From Tretioscincus oriximinensis (Eukaryota; Chordata; Lepidosauria; Squamata; Gymnophthalmidae): a stretch of DNA of 64,000 nucleotides. A program made the translations under genes and the position numbers. The stretch covers positions 981,408 through 1,045,407 of the forward strand of contig JAJVDF010000191.1 in NCBI GenBank assembly GCA_022410635.1, read 5' to 3'. Below the pieces are notes generated by a model. It saw only the letters and a list, made by a program, of their open reading frames with translations. It did no database searches and had not been told where the DNA came from. Below, in pieces: positions 11,383 to 23,928 of the stretch (positions are counted from its first letter, which is position 1; the number at the start of each line of letters is the position of its first letter).

Positions 11383-12060
11383 ATAGAATTATAGAGCTGG
11401 AAGGGACCCCCATGGCCATCAGGTCCAACCCCATGTTCAATGCAGGATTCATTAAATCATCCCAGAAAGATGACTGTCCAGCTTCTGTTTGAAGACTTCC
11501 AGTGAAGGCGAACTCAGCACCTCCTGTGGCAAACTGGTTTAACATCCTGACTGTTAGAAAGTTTTTTCTGATAGGCTGACCAGATGACCCCTTTGGGGCA
11601 GGTGAAAACCTGGTTTTGGGATGCCTCCTGGTTTTTGCTGAAGAAAAAACCAGGGGTGCCTCAGCAAAAACCAGGAGGCACCCCAAAACCGGGTTTCCAC
11701 CTCCCCCAAAAGAGGTCATCTGGTCAGCCTATTTTGATATCTAATCTAAATCTCCTCCCTTGCAGTTTCATCCCATTGTTTCTAGTCCTTCCATATGCCA
11801 ATAAGAACAAGGCTGATCCTTCTGCTCTGTGGAAGCCCTTCAGATATTTGTAGACAGCCATTAAGTCTCCTCTCAGTCTTCTCTTTTGCAGACTAAACAT
11901 CCCTAGATCCTTTAACTGCTCCTCAGAGGACATGGTTTCCAGACCACACACTATCCTTGTAACTCTCTTTTGAACTTGCTCTAGTTTATCAATGCCCCTT
12001 TTTAAATTGGGGCCCCCAGAACTCAACACAGTATTCCAAGTGCGGTCATACCAAAGTACT
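11383..12060 (-). mobile_element. CR1 LINE, ORF2 C-terminus and 3' UTR, split by a hAT-like element
   Basis: ATCATAGAATTATAGAGCTGGAAGG opens the reversed CR1 3' end. Upstream, the minus-strand peptide VQKRVTRI...LGMFSLQKRRLRGDLMAVYKYLKG is the CR1 ORF2 C-terminus. The element is interrupted at 11572-11731 and joins cleanly across the insert. Confidence 0.88.
11572..11731 (+). mobile_element. TAGRCTGACC family, short fold-back form, nested in CR1
   Basis: TAGGCTGACCAGATGACCCC...GGTCATCTGGTCAGCCTA is nearly palindromic over 160 bases. Comparison with the flanking CR1 shows TTTTCTGA on the left and TTTTGA on the right, an 8-bp duplication with two bases lost. Confidence 0.85.
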
Positions 12061-12164
12061 GATGATCTACGAGTAACAGTGATGTCATCATGGAAACCCC
12101 ATACAGGAACGATGGTTACAGTTCCTCCCAGGCCTTTGATACATAGTTTCTGCTGCATTGCATG

Positions 12165-12395
12165 AGGACTATCTCCACAACAGATACCTTGAGAGGTAGG
12201 TGGTGCTGAAAGAGTTTTTAAAAATATTTCCCCTTGCTGCCTGTCCTAATTCTTCTGCCCATCTATAAAGCGGATGGGCTGGAAAGTTCGGAGTTTTTAG
12301 AACTCTCTCAGGGGTACCTACTTCACAGGGTGTGGTGGAGAAAGCCAGAAAAACTATGCACGCCAACCTATGGTGAAAGGGGCATTATAATTTAA
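12165..12395. mobile_element. Type A SINE fragments
   Basis: Minus-oriented CTCCACAACAGATACC at about 12172 and plus-oriented GAACTCTCTCAGGGGTACC...GGTGGAGAAAGCC at 12298-12350 are pieces of the type A SINE body. Confidence 0.55.
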
Positions 12396-12399
12396 CGTT

Positions 12400-13125
<726 letters not shown>

Positions 13126-13284
13126 GCCTTGGTCCTATCAGGACCTGTGTCGGTGGTGAGAGGCAGGAAGGGCTGTACCGTATTTTAAATATGTTATAGT
13201 GCTTAATCTTTTTGTTCGTCTTATACACTTTGACCTTCTCTGGCACCTCTAGGTGCGGTGCAAATTAAATTAATAGAAGAAGAA

Positions 13285-13576
13285 AAAGAAGAAGAAGAAC
13301 TGGGTTTTAATACCCCACTTTTCTCACCCGAAGGGACTCAAAGCGGATTACAAAGATATTTTTTGCCTGAAAGCTTACATTCTATCTTCCACATGTTGTG
13401 AGGGTTCCCATTTATCTAGTTACAGTCTGTTGCCATTTCTTGCAATTCTTGCCTTCGAATAGCAGAATTGGCTAGAGCTGCAGGCTAGTAGAAGACACTC
13501 ACCCCTTTCCACGTCTGACACAGGAACTCAAAAACCCATCTCTCAGGTTAAAGACCGGCACTTGGCCAACTGAGCC
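13285..13576 (-). mobile_element. Type B SINE
   Basis: GAAGAAGAACTGGG (tail) leads to TTCTCACCCGAAGGGACTCAAAG. It ends in the tRNA-like head, where a degraded B-box and AACTGAGCCAC are seen. Confidence 0.8.
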
Positions 13577-13613
13577 ACAACAAATATTCTCCAGGTTTCT
13601 CCTTTTCCAAGCA

Positions 13614-13815
13614 TAAGAATATAAGAACATAAGAGGAGCCTTGCTGAGTGGGGCCAGAGTCATATAGTCAAGCATTCTGTCCCACACAATGGCCCAGAAG
13701 GAAAAACCCTCACATGTTCTTGCCTTCCCGCAAACAGCATTTCAGGAATACGCCCTGTTTTTTCCATCCTGATAGCCATTGATACTCCTGTCTTCCATGA
13801 ATTTATCTTGCTTTT
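13614..13815 (-). mobile_element. CR1 LINE 3' end
   Basis: TATAAGAACATAAGAGGAGCC...CAAGCATTCTGTCCCACAC matches the other reversed CR1 termini. Sequence from 13816 to 14268 is unassigned. Confidence 0.8.
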
Positions 13816-14268
13816 TTGTTGGTTGTGGAATATGCTCTTAGTTTTGCTGAAAGATAAATTTTAGGAAGCATCAATAGAACCCCAAGACTGCATAACGGTC
13901 TAGAAAAGAGCCCTCCAGGACAATTCGGGAGCCTTCCCCTTTGCAGAAGCAATTCCTTTTTCTGAACTCTGTTCTTTTGTCTTCCAGCAGCAAAATAAAC
14001 ATTAAGGGGGAAAGTGGGAGGTGAGCTTCAGTTTCACTTCTGCCTTACTAAAGAGGGAAAGGCAGTCCGAATTCACTGCCTACAGAAGGATTGAAGGTCA
14101 GAGCCAGTGTAAATTCTTGAAAGGTTAAGCTTTTACAGCTGGCTACAAAAGCAGAGATTCCTTAAGAAGGAGAAATAGCTCAATTGATCCAGGAAATACT
14201 GTTGCAGGCAAACAAGCAGACACTTAAGTTTACTTTCCTATCCGGATCAGGCCCTGAAGTATGTTAGC

Positions 14269-14677
14269 TAGGCTGATCAGCTGACCCCTTTTGGGGGGGA
14301 TGAACCCGATTTTGAGGTGTCTACCCCCCCTCCGGGGGTGGGGGTACGACACCATTTTCCCGTTTTTTGCTGAGAAAAATAATAATAAAAATACATATAT
14401 ATATTTTTAAAAATCACTGCACCACCACTAGGGGATTCTGGCAACTGGGGCCAGCTCCTGAAGGAACCATCCCCTCATTAAAAAATAAAAAATGCAAATT
14501 TCTCACACACTTCAAAAAATTCTCACACACGTCAAAAAATTCTCATGCACTTAAAAAAATTCTCATGTGCTTTGCAGATTTCTCGGGCGGGGATTTCAAA
14601 GGGATATGCATGTTGGTGGGTGGTTAGCATGAATGTTAATTACCCCAGTCTGGGGGTCAGAATATCTGGTCAGTCTA
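14269..14677 (+). mobile_element. TAGRCTGACC family long form
   Basis: TAGGCTGATCAGCTGACCCC and AATATCTGGTCAGTCTA are the ends. The interior has CACCACTAGGGGATTCTGG and four TTCTCA...AAAA units. Part of the Oct-type palindrome has been deleted. No clear flanking duplication remains. Confidence 0.72.
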
Positions 14678-15480
14678 TTTTCCAAATCGCTTTCGAGAGT
14701 AGCTGTTGTTGCCCATTCCCTGTGTGCATTGTTCCCAAGGGTGAGCGTGGATATTCAGACATTATTCTGGAAGGCTCTTCGGTCAAAGCAGCATGTAGGC
14801 CTCCAATTACACAACGAGTAAAACCCACAATCTAAAATCTCACTCATTTTATCTACCTGCAAAATCTGTGTCACCCACCTGCTGTTCTCCAGTTGTACCG
14901 GCTGGTGTCTTCTTGTTTCCTTGATAGAAGCTGTATCTGTCGGATTGGGAAGCTGCACGCTCAAAAGACCGGGAACGATCAGGAACCAGACATATCAAGA
15001 TGTATCAAGTTTACTACATCTGTGAAGCACAGCATGCCAGAGCCAGGAGAAGCAGTCGGTGAAATCCCACATTGTGGGCACAGGGGATCACTCTGTATTT
15101 AGTTGCTGTTTTGTTTGTTTCACATTAGTTACACTTGGCTAGTAATGGGTGCTTAGAGTTTTTTTTTGTCATTAATATATTTTGTTATAGTTTGTGAGCC
15201 AGACTGGATAGTTTGATATAAGATGCATGCTTGGTGCTACTAATGAGTGATAAATGAATCATGTTATGTGATTTCATTACTGTTAAACCATCCCTTTTCG
15301 GACTAATAAGTATTATTAGTCCTACCAATACCCCCTTATCTCAGTTTGATCAATAGGGAGATCAGCATTTCATGTCGATTCCTGAATGGATCAGCAACCA
15401 GCAATTCTGGGACAACAGAGCTTTTTCCAGGGTGTTATTTCTGGGTGGATAATGGAAAGCTCCGTTGCCACCTGGAGCAG
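14678..15480. other. No gene seen
   Basis: About 800 bases of AT-rich unique sequence. Overlapping open frames on both strands show no recognisable domain. Confidence 0.5.
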
Positions 15481-15745
15481 CAGAAGAAGAAGAACTGGGT
15501 TCTTATACCCTGCTTTTTCTCACCTTTCAAAGGGAGTCAAAGCGGTATTTTGCCCAAAGGCTCACATTCTATCTTCCCCACCAGTCAGTTGCAATTCCTT
15601 GCAATTCATGCTTTCGAATAGCTGGGTTGGCTAGAGCTACAGGCTAGTGGAAGGTGCTCAGCCCTCCCCACGTCCCACACAGGGCTTCGAAACCCCATCT
15701 CCCAGGCGAGAGACGAATTCCTAAGCGACTGAGCTATCCGTGCCA
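15481..15745 (-). mobile_element. Type B SINE
   Basis: GAAGAAGAAGAACTGGG begins the tail. The body TTTCGAATAGCTGGGTTGGC and reversed head GGGCTTCGAAACCCC / GACTGAGCTATCCGTGCC are well preserved. Confidence 0.9.
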
Positions 15746-17815
15746 GAGTCATCATGAAGATCTTACCATTGCAGTAGGAAAACTTTGGGTCCCTGCAACT
15801 ATAGCATGCAATTGCATGTGTGGCTGAAGGAAGGTGCCCAGTGAAGGCCCAAGAATGTGGCATCATCTTACTAACAGTGGTCCGGGGTATATAAGGAATA
15901 ACAAGTGCTCTCCATAGGGCCTATCTCACAAATCTGGGGGTACTCAGAAAAACCCAAGTGGTCAAAGAGATGCCTTCTGGGAAAATTTAAGGCTGGAGAG
16001 ACAGACATAAAATACAAATAATCAATTTGCTAGAGATAGTAAACTAGATCATGTAGATAGCTCCTTTCAAAGCCACAACGCACACACACCAGAAGACTTT
16101 GGAGCATTTGCAAGGCAGATGCAAAGCTAGTTTAGACTTCAGAGCTGATGGAAAGGCTCAACAGGCATGTGTCGACATGGGCCAAACATCAACACTGTAT
16201 TCATTCAGAAAATATTTTGAAGACACAGCTCTTCAACCTGGGCTTTGGTCTTTCCCTTTCTCACTTCCAGATGATGTTTTAAAATGTCAGTTTTGTATTT
16301 CTGTCTTTATGGTTAATTGCTCTGAGACCTTTGGGTATAGGAAAGGGTATGTTTAAAGAAATGAAAAATAAATCAGTGTTTAGCAAAAACTTCATAATAC
16401 AGTGGTGCTGCTGTATTCTGTTTGCAAAACAAGCTAGTAGATTTCTGTAGAAGGAAGAGAGTGCGAGGGAGGAAAAGGATGAGAAAGAGGGAAGGAGAAA
16501 GGGAGTGTCATGCCCTCAGAGACTTATTAATTCCTTTTTTATCTGTTTTAGTTATACCATTGTTAGCATGAGATTTAGTTGATTTTGTATAGTATTCTTG
16601 GGAGGGGAACATATTTAGACCCTGTCCCTTTAAGAAGTCTCTGGTGGGAGGTCCTAGAATTTTAGTATATTTGCTTCCTTTTTTGTTTCAGTTTAAGTGC
16701 TTGCAGTACTGGAGACAGCGTATTTCAGCAGTTTATGAGGAACTGAAAACTCCAAGAAAAGAACAGTTTAAAAGAAAAGGACTTCAGTAATAAGAAAGCA
16801 AGAATCAAGTAGTTAAATTTGGGAAGAGTCAGGTTTCAAACCTTTTTTTGAATTTCAGATACACCTTTTATTTTTAACTGTTTGCTTGCAAGAGTTTCAC
16901 CATTTGTCCTTGTCAAGACAAAATAGTATTTAAATTTAAAGTCAGCTTGGGAACTTTAAGAGGGAGGATGAGCCGAAACCAAGCAATAGAAAGAATGACA
17001 AATAATAACACTGAGAAGTACGCAAAATATATATGTGTGTATTATTATACATTATGTAAATGGCACATTCAATTTCTAGAGCTATACATTTTATATAACA
17101 TTATTCTCCATACCTAAGTCTTAACCATGGATAGAGATAATGGAACAGAACTGAGAGAGAAAATATAAATACATTATCTTGGCATTTACTAGTTCTGTAC
17201 AGCTTGTCTACAGATTATTTTGTGTTGATCTATGCAGCAATATTTTTAAAAAATCATACATACATACATATTAATTTAGTCTTGGAGACTAGACTGTACA
17301 ATTATATAATATAGTTTAAAAAATAATAATTTACTTGAAGATTCTTTTCTCTGTTTCTTTTTTTTCTACAAATATTTACTGTGATATACATTTAGAAATT
17401 CAGTTTTCAGAGGAGACACCAGTTCCCTCTCTCCTCAGGCAGCTATTTTTCACCCTTAAAAAAACAAAACATAACAACATTTTAAGCCATTAACCCAAGA
17501 TACACTCAATAAGTGGTTTCGATTCCATCTTCCTTTGACCTCTACTGTTATTTAACATGCTGGATTGCCTTCTTAGAAAAGACAAAAACAAGAAGGGAAA
17601 GAGACATAAGAACTCTTCAGATGAAGCCTCCACATTTAGGCTTGGGTGCGACCGCCTGCTTGATCATTGGGGCAGACGGCAGGGGGACATGCATCCCCCT
17701 GGCTTCATCTGGTGGGAAGCCAGGCAGGTAGCAGAGGCTGCTGTTTCTCTCCACAGGTTTCTCTCTTTTGTACACCAGCAGGTGCTGACATGCTGTGGGC
17801 TCTAGGATTGGTCGA
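15746..17815. other. Largely unique; L2-like tail at 16200-16370
   Basis: This is about 2 kb with few repeats. ACAGCTCTTCAACCTGGGCTTTGG and CTGAGACCTTTGGGTATAG at 16206-16345 form an L2-like 3' end. The rest is AT-rich with no supported exon. Confidence 0.5.
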
Positions 17816-18183
17816 ATAAAGAGGGCATTCCTGAAACTGTTGGGCAGAAAACTGATAACAAAGGAAAGTATATTTTCACCCAGAGGGTCATCGGCCGTGG
17901 AATTTACTTCCTGAAGTGGTGGTAGTAGCTAATAGCTTGGATAGCTTCAAGACAGGACTAGACAGGTTTATGGACACCAAGGGTTACTAGGATGGAGGTT
18001 TAGATGCTGCCCCCTGTGATGGAGCAACAGGCAGGACNCCTGAAGTACCATTTGCAGGGAGTCATGAACAGGGGCATATTTTGCAGACTTCTGTTCAGAC
18101 TGTCTGGGTGGGCCTCTGCGTGAAACAGAAGGCTGGACTTGATGGGCTCTGGCCTGATTCAGTAAGGCTCTTATGCTCTTATC
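17815..18183 (+). mobile_element. CR1 LINE 3' end
   Basis: TTTTCACCCAGAGGGTCATCGG (ORF2 C-terminus) runs through GACAGGACTAGACAGG to GGGCTCTGGCCTGATTCAG and CTCTTATGCTCTTAT. It is colinear with the other CR1 3' ends. Confidence 0.85.
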
Positions 18184-18425
18184 TAAAGGAAGGTCTTCTC
18201 CCTTACCAACCTGCTTCATGCCTTAAGATCTGCAGAGGAGGCCATCCTGATTGTGCCACCACTCTCAATAGCACAGAGGGTGGGAACCCAGGACAGGGCC
18301 TTCTCCTTAGTAGCCCCAGACGATGGAACAGTCTCCCCCTTGAGACGCACCAATTGCCTTCTCTGTATGCATTCAGAACAAGCTTGAAGACCTGCCCCTT
18401 TAACCTTGCCTTGGGCTGAAAAAAC
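18184..18425 (+). mobile_element. L2-like LINE fragment
   Basis: CAGGACAGGGCCTTCTCCTTAGTAGCCCC...GATGGAACAGTCTCCC resembles the ORF2 C-terminal coding segment of squamate L2-like LINEs (RAFSVVAPRLWNSLP-type reading). Confidence 0.55.
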
Positions 18426-20058
18426 TGCTCTCCCTTCCCATGTCTCCAGGAGCAGTTGGCAACCTTTCCTCTCACAGTGACTGGGAGCTAATTTTATGCA
18501 ATTTTCTTTTTCTGCCTCCCCCTCCACAAGCTGTCAGAAAACATATGATGTCCTTCAACTCTTAGCAGCCTTTGCTTCCAGGCAAATGTGTGAGATCTTT
18601 TGCTTTTTAGAAAAACGAAAGTAACAAAACAATGGAAAAGAGAACCTTTGCTTTTAGCAGCAAAATACAGCGGTGGGAATCGGGTGATCTATCCATTTCA
18701 CTTGTGGGGTGGGTGGGGGTGTATGTTGGGCTGCTGCTTTTGCATTTATGGCTTGTGATTTGCTCTGTAATTTGGTCATACCCATTTGCCCAGATGGGTG
18801 GACACGTGATGTCCATGAAAACTGAGAAGAACAGACGGTTACTCTGAAGTAGCGGAAAAAGGAGGGAGACGGAAGGTGCAAATGAAATAAATTCACAGTA
18901 TTATTTTATGTGTATGTAAGTGTGTGAGAGAGAGACAAAGAGAGAGATTAAACATAGTCCTTTAAAACTAGGCCTGCCTCCCCATGATGAATTCTTACCA
19001 AGATGGTAACAACATCAAGTAGAATTAGGCCCATGAGGACACACAAGTTCAGAGAACCACATGCTAAAAAAACCACAACTGTTTGTCCAATTTCATATCA
19101 GAACTTCTAAAAAATCTGAACAGTAAATGGTAAATTTATTTAGTAAATCTCACGAGACTTTGAGGCTAGATGCAAACAGGAAGCAGGATTGAAAAGTGAA
19201 GGTAAAATGTTTCCCCTGGTTTTAAATTAGTGAAATTAAACCTATTTTGGGAAGGCAGCCTACATAATTTTTTTTTACCTTCTCTCTTTTAAGATACATC
19301 CTGAGAAATTAGCTTCATTTATTTAGGCGTTGTTGCTATTAATCAATCAATTAATCAGCTAAAACGAGTGTCCCATTGCTGATTAGCTTTTTGTCGTTGC
19401 TGTTGGGTACCACCAAATTGTTGACCATTCTTGGTGTCTTCATGAGCAGTTCTGAAACAGAATTTCTTTGCCCTTATCGACTTCCAGGAGGAGCTGGGAA
19501 TAAAACTGGTATTCCTTTGCTTTCCAGGTAGTTGACTTAACAACAGGCATTCCCAGGCTCCATGGGTGCCTCTATGCAGTTTTCTTGGCAAAGATACGGA
19601 AGTTCAACACTTGCCAACTTGCAGGGTTGAACTGTTAACACTCTGCTGTCCAAGCAATATATTGCACAGACACATGTTCCAAGATGTATCTCAAAAGAAA
19701 GTCTAGTCTAGGATTACCGGATAAAATCCAGGATCAAGGTTTGCATTTTTAGTGGGTGTGAAAAAAGGGATTTCCTCCCTAGGTTCAACAAGCATTAGAA
19801 ACTGTACCTAGTGAAAATTCCTCTCTTCTACATCTATTAAAGGTACAAAGTTCTATCCTGGATTTTATTTGGTTACTCTTAGCCTAGGGCAACAAGAGCT
19901 AGGGGGTCATCTAGGTATCAAAACTAGTAAGTGGAAGTGAACCATCTTGGATCAGATAGCTTCGATCAGCCACTGCCTCTCAACACAATCTATCTCAGGC
20001 CTTTTCTGCCTGTTCTATTTTNGAGTATTTCATAAAATAGAGGCCTGCTATGCCTTCC
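18426..20058. other. No gene seen
   Basis: About 1.6 kb of mainly unique sequence with minor (GT)n/(GA)n at 18907-18945. Minus-strand AATAAA motifs at 19135-19140 and 19318-19323 are possible distal KCNJ12 poly(A) signals, without further support. Confidence 0.4.
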
Positions 20059-20059
20059 A

Positions 20060-20300
20060 AAGCGGCTTACAAGGATATATTTTGCCCGAAGGCTTCCATT
20101 CCATCTTCTCCACCAGGCTATGGTGGTTCCCATGTATCTACTTGCAGTCAGTTGCAATTTCTTGCAATTCATGCTTTCGAATAGCTGGGTTGGTTGGAGG
20201 GCTAGTGGAAGGTGCTCACCCCTCCCCACGTCTCACACAGGGCTTCGAAAACCCATCTCCCAGGGGAGAGACGGATTCCTGAGCGACTGAACTATCCGTC
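20060..20300 (-). mobile_element. Type B SINE
   Basis: AAAGCGGCTTACAAGG (tail side) to GGGCTTCGAAAACCC and GACTGAACTATCCGT (head side). The extreme tail is missing. Confidence 0.82.
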
Positions 20301-20314
20301 AAGGGTATAATGAA

Positions 20315-20545
20315 AGGCANGTNTTCTCAATCTGAAGGGAATCAAAGCAACGGACATAACATTCTATTCTTCTCTTCACAACAGACACCTTGTGGAGTAG
20401 TTGGGGCTGAGAGAGCTCTGAAGGGCCATGACTAAGCCCAAGATCACCCAGCTGGCTTTTGGGGAGCCATGCAGAATTTAACGGGGAGACTTCCATATAA
20501 TAGTCTCACTCTAACCACAAGATCAGACTGGTAACTGCTACACCG
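20315..20545 (-). mobile_element. Type A SINE with Sauria-type 3' end
   Basis: TTCTCAATCTGAAGGGAATCAAAGC is the BovB-like 3' end. The body CACAACAGACACCTTGTGGAG and a degraded tRNA head follow. It directly abuts the type B SINE on its left. Confidence 0.72.
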
Positions 20546-21237
20546 AACAGAGCAGTACTTTGTCTCCCCTTCCTTTAACATCAAATTTGTCTGTAAAAGA
20601 CCTACAGTGAAAATCTATGTCCGTGAATGAAAATTGTATCTTGTTTGAGAGCAAAAAAAAAAAACCATTAAAAAACTATTTTGCCATTTTTTGAAAAAAG
20701 GGCAGAAACACACTGAATGTGAAACGCTTGACCGATCTTGGTGTGTTTCTGAATGGAAGACGGGTTCTATTAGGTCAAATTTCTAGACAGTTGAATATTC
20801 AGCTGAATGCAAACTTTCACAGACACAAAGTTCAGACACAAAGACACTGTAATTCTATGGAGATATATGGCCCTGTGTGCATAATGATGGTGGGATCAGG
20901 GCAAGTGTCTGTCTGCATCTGGCCCTGCATAGGTGCAACATAACAAAACAACAAAGGTTTGCAAAAAAGTAAAAGCACAACNGAGCCAAATATAAATGTA
21001 GAGAAAATATAATGTAACAAATGTGTACACCTGTAATACACTCACAATCAAGGAATGATAACGATAATTCAAATAAAACATTGTCTATAAAAATGTGAAA
21101 ATGTGAAAGCCCACTTCAAATGGTATCTCCACAAATTGTGGGTTCAAGGATTCTCCTCTAGATTGTGCAAGCGCCCAGATACATTTTTCTATATGATGTT
21201 TAATTTGAATTATGGTATTATTCCTTGACTGTGATTG
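20546..21237. other. No gene seen
   Basis: AT-rich unique sequence with no supported gene or element. Confidence 0.45.
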
Positions 21238-21815
21238 CATTAGAAAAAAACCTAGAGAAGGTGCACAAAAGGGCCAACAAGAATGATCAAGGGACTGGAG
21301 CACCTCTCTTATGAAATCCAGCTGCAACATCTGGGCCTCTTCAGCACTGAAAGACGGCATTTGAGAGGTGATCTGATTTAAGTGTATAAAATAATGAATG
21401 GGATGGATAAGGTGAATAGAGAAAAAAATGTTTTCTCTCTTACACAACACTAGGACCAGCGGGCATTGCTTGAAACTGATGGGCAGAAGAGTGAGAACAG
21501 ACCAAGAAAAGTATTTTTTCACCCAGAGGGTCGTCGGCCTGTGGTGGTAGCTAGCAGCCTGGATAGATTCAAGACAGAGTTAGGTAAGTTTACAGACACC
21601 AAGGGTATAAATAGCTGTTGGGGTGGATCTTTTGAAATTGCCTCTGGGAAGGAATAACAGGCAGTACTCCTGAAATACCATTTGCAGGGAGTCAAGATTT
21701 TGCCTTCTGTTCAAACTGCCCAGGTGCAGTTGGTGGACCTCTGTGTGGGACAGAATGCTGGACTAGATGGGCTCTGGCCCAATTCAGCAGGGTTCCACTT
21801 AGGTTCTTATGTTCT
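21238..21815 (+). mobile_element. CR1 LINE 3' portion, the longest plus-strand copy
   Basis: It opens with the ORF2 C-terminal region (RANKNDQGTGAPLL-type, then GCCTCTTCAGCACTGAAAGACGG). It continues through CACCCAGAGGGTCGTCGG and ends AGGTTCTTATG. It is 5' truncated, with frameshifts. Confidence 0.88.
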
Positions 21816-22329
21816 CACCATGGGGTTACCAAAAATAAATAAATCAGGGATAGAAATGTGCACCTTTGCGGGGTATGAAAAAATGACACACACTCTTCCT
21901 TAGGTTCTGCAAACATCAGAAGCTGCATCTGGTGAAAGGTCTTCTCTTCTACACCTACTAAAGGTGTAAACCTTTATCCTGAGATTTGTTTGGGGACCGT
22001 AGCCTACCAGCATGATGATGGCACCCCGTAGCAGCAGGCAACCTACCCTTCCATACAAGGTGTGAATAAGAACTTTTGGAGTGTCCCAAGTGTCCTTTTT
22101 CCCACTATGGTATGTAGCGCATGTATTTATTGCATCACCATGATGAGATTGCTCTAACCAAGGGGCAACCCATCATGTTGGCGTTCCCATCACAGGCCCA
22201 CTGCTCTAAAAATACCCCATCTGAATGGGGCTGAAATAATGCAAACCAGATTTTGCATATCACTATGCTGGAGATGGAAAGTCTAAATCCCCTTCCATTC
22301 ATACTCTTGACAATTATGAGTGCTAAAAA

Positions 22330-22420
22330 TCGGATCATTTATTTATTTATACTTATGTCCCACCCTATTCCCAAAGATCTACCAATACACGAAGATCTAC
22401 TAATTATACGTCAATCTCTT
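22330..22420 (-). mobile_element. Short L2-like tail
   Basis: ATTTATTTATTTATACTTATG then CCCACCCTATTCCCAAAG is the reversed tail shared by type A SINEs and L2-like elements. Sequence at 21816-22329 is unassigned. Confidence 0.6.
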
Positions 22421-22619
22421 GTTGAAGTTGAGAAGTAAGTAAAAACATTGATTTTGATCAATTTCCTAAGATCCACCTAGCAGAATTATTCCAGTAACTC
22501 TCTTCCCTTTTATATCCAACAATGAACACATGGGAATGAGGTCTAGTCAACCATCTGATACTACTGATATCAAGACATCTCCCTGACAAAGACTCATGAT
22601 GTCCATGTGTTCATTCAGA

Positions 22620-22900
22620 TATATTAAGGGACCCCCTATGCTACAACGGCCTTTTCGGTGGTGGCTCCATACGATTGACGATACCTCACAAAGAACTACT
22701 TCTTGGCCTCTAAAGGTAATTTTTAAAAAGCTGTTCGGGTTTTACAATGTTGTCTGTAATGTTTTGAATCTTTCTTCTGTGTTTTCTTCCCTACTTCCTT
22801 CCTTTCCTTCCTTCCTTCTTCCTTTCTTTCTTTGCTTCCTTCCTGCCATCTTTCTTTCTTTCCTTCCTTCTTTCTTTCTTTCTTCTTTTCACATTGCCGG
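22620..22900 (+). mobile_element. L2-like fragment and polypyrimidine tract
   Basis: CGGCCTTTTCGGTGGTGGCTCC is the L2-like ORF2 C-terminal motif. A CCTT-rich tract occupies 22765-22890. Confidence 0.55.
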
Positions 22901-23928
22901 CTTTATCTGAAATTCTCCCCTACAGTCCTAAGATCATCGGCAACAGCATATCATGGCTAAGGTTCTCCCCACCCCCTAAAATAAACTAACAAATAAATAT
23001 GGAAGATATATGTATAATCTGTTGCTTCAGAATGACAATTCCCATCATGCCTTGCTGTCAACCACATCATCCAGGGGCTGATGGGAACTGTAATTCAGCA
23101 ACATCAAAAGGATGTTTCTTATCAAGGAATCCATAACCACTTTTGATTTAGTACCTCAGTTTTAAAATAAATACATACATAAATAAAAGCAATCTGACTC
23201 TTTTAAAAAAAACAATAACAAAGTTTTGGTAAACAATTTCCCACTTGGGGTGTTGAAAAAAACCCACATTTACAGGCAACCCTGTTTTTGAAAAGCAGTA
23301 GCATAAGTTGTCAAATTTCAAGTGTACATCTAGTGCAACAGAATCGTATCTCCTGGCAGTATATATTAATATATATTTTTATATATAATATAATTTGTTC
23401 AGTTCCTCTTTTTTAAAAAAAACATTCACACACACACAAACAAATTGTTTCCTGATACATTTTCCTCATTTTGAACCTTTTTAGTGCTTTTAAAATTAAA
23501 ATAAAACACCCTCAATATCAGTAAGGAAGTGGGTTACCTGGTTACTACATGTTTCCCCCCCACCCCACACAGAGGACGCCATTTTCCTTTTCCGTAGATG
23601 TTTGTGGTGCCGCCATGTTTAGTCTGCCCCCCAATACATTCTATAAATGGCTTGGTTAACACTGGATGGATTCATTACTGTGAGGCTCACTGTGGTGTAT
23701 CAGCCTAGGCCATTCAGTGATTATTGCCATGAATCTTTTAGAAAAACAACAACAACAACAACAAAACCCTGGAAAACGCAACAACATCCTTCATACCATA
23801 CTGTTCCTCAGTCACTCATATGGCACTTGCATTGTTCTGCATAATCTGAATTGGGTTTGAGTAGGGGGAGAGAAGAGAGGAAAGAGAGACACACATACAC
23901 CCCCAGGAACAGTCACGGGGGGCGAGGG
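22900..23928 (-). other. KCNJ12: Probable KCNJ12 3' UTR and flank
   Basis: Sequence directly downstream of the KCNJ12 stop codon is mostly non-repetitive and AT-rich, with short AT and CA runs, as expected for a long 3' UTR. The end is not defined. I found no minus-strand AATAAA in this stretch apart from the SINE or L2 A-tail at about 22338-22350; the next candidates are at 19318-19323 and 19135-19140. A small hAT-like remnant (CCCATCA / TGATGGGAA inverted motifs) lies at about 23039-23100. Confidence 0.4.
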
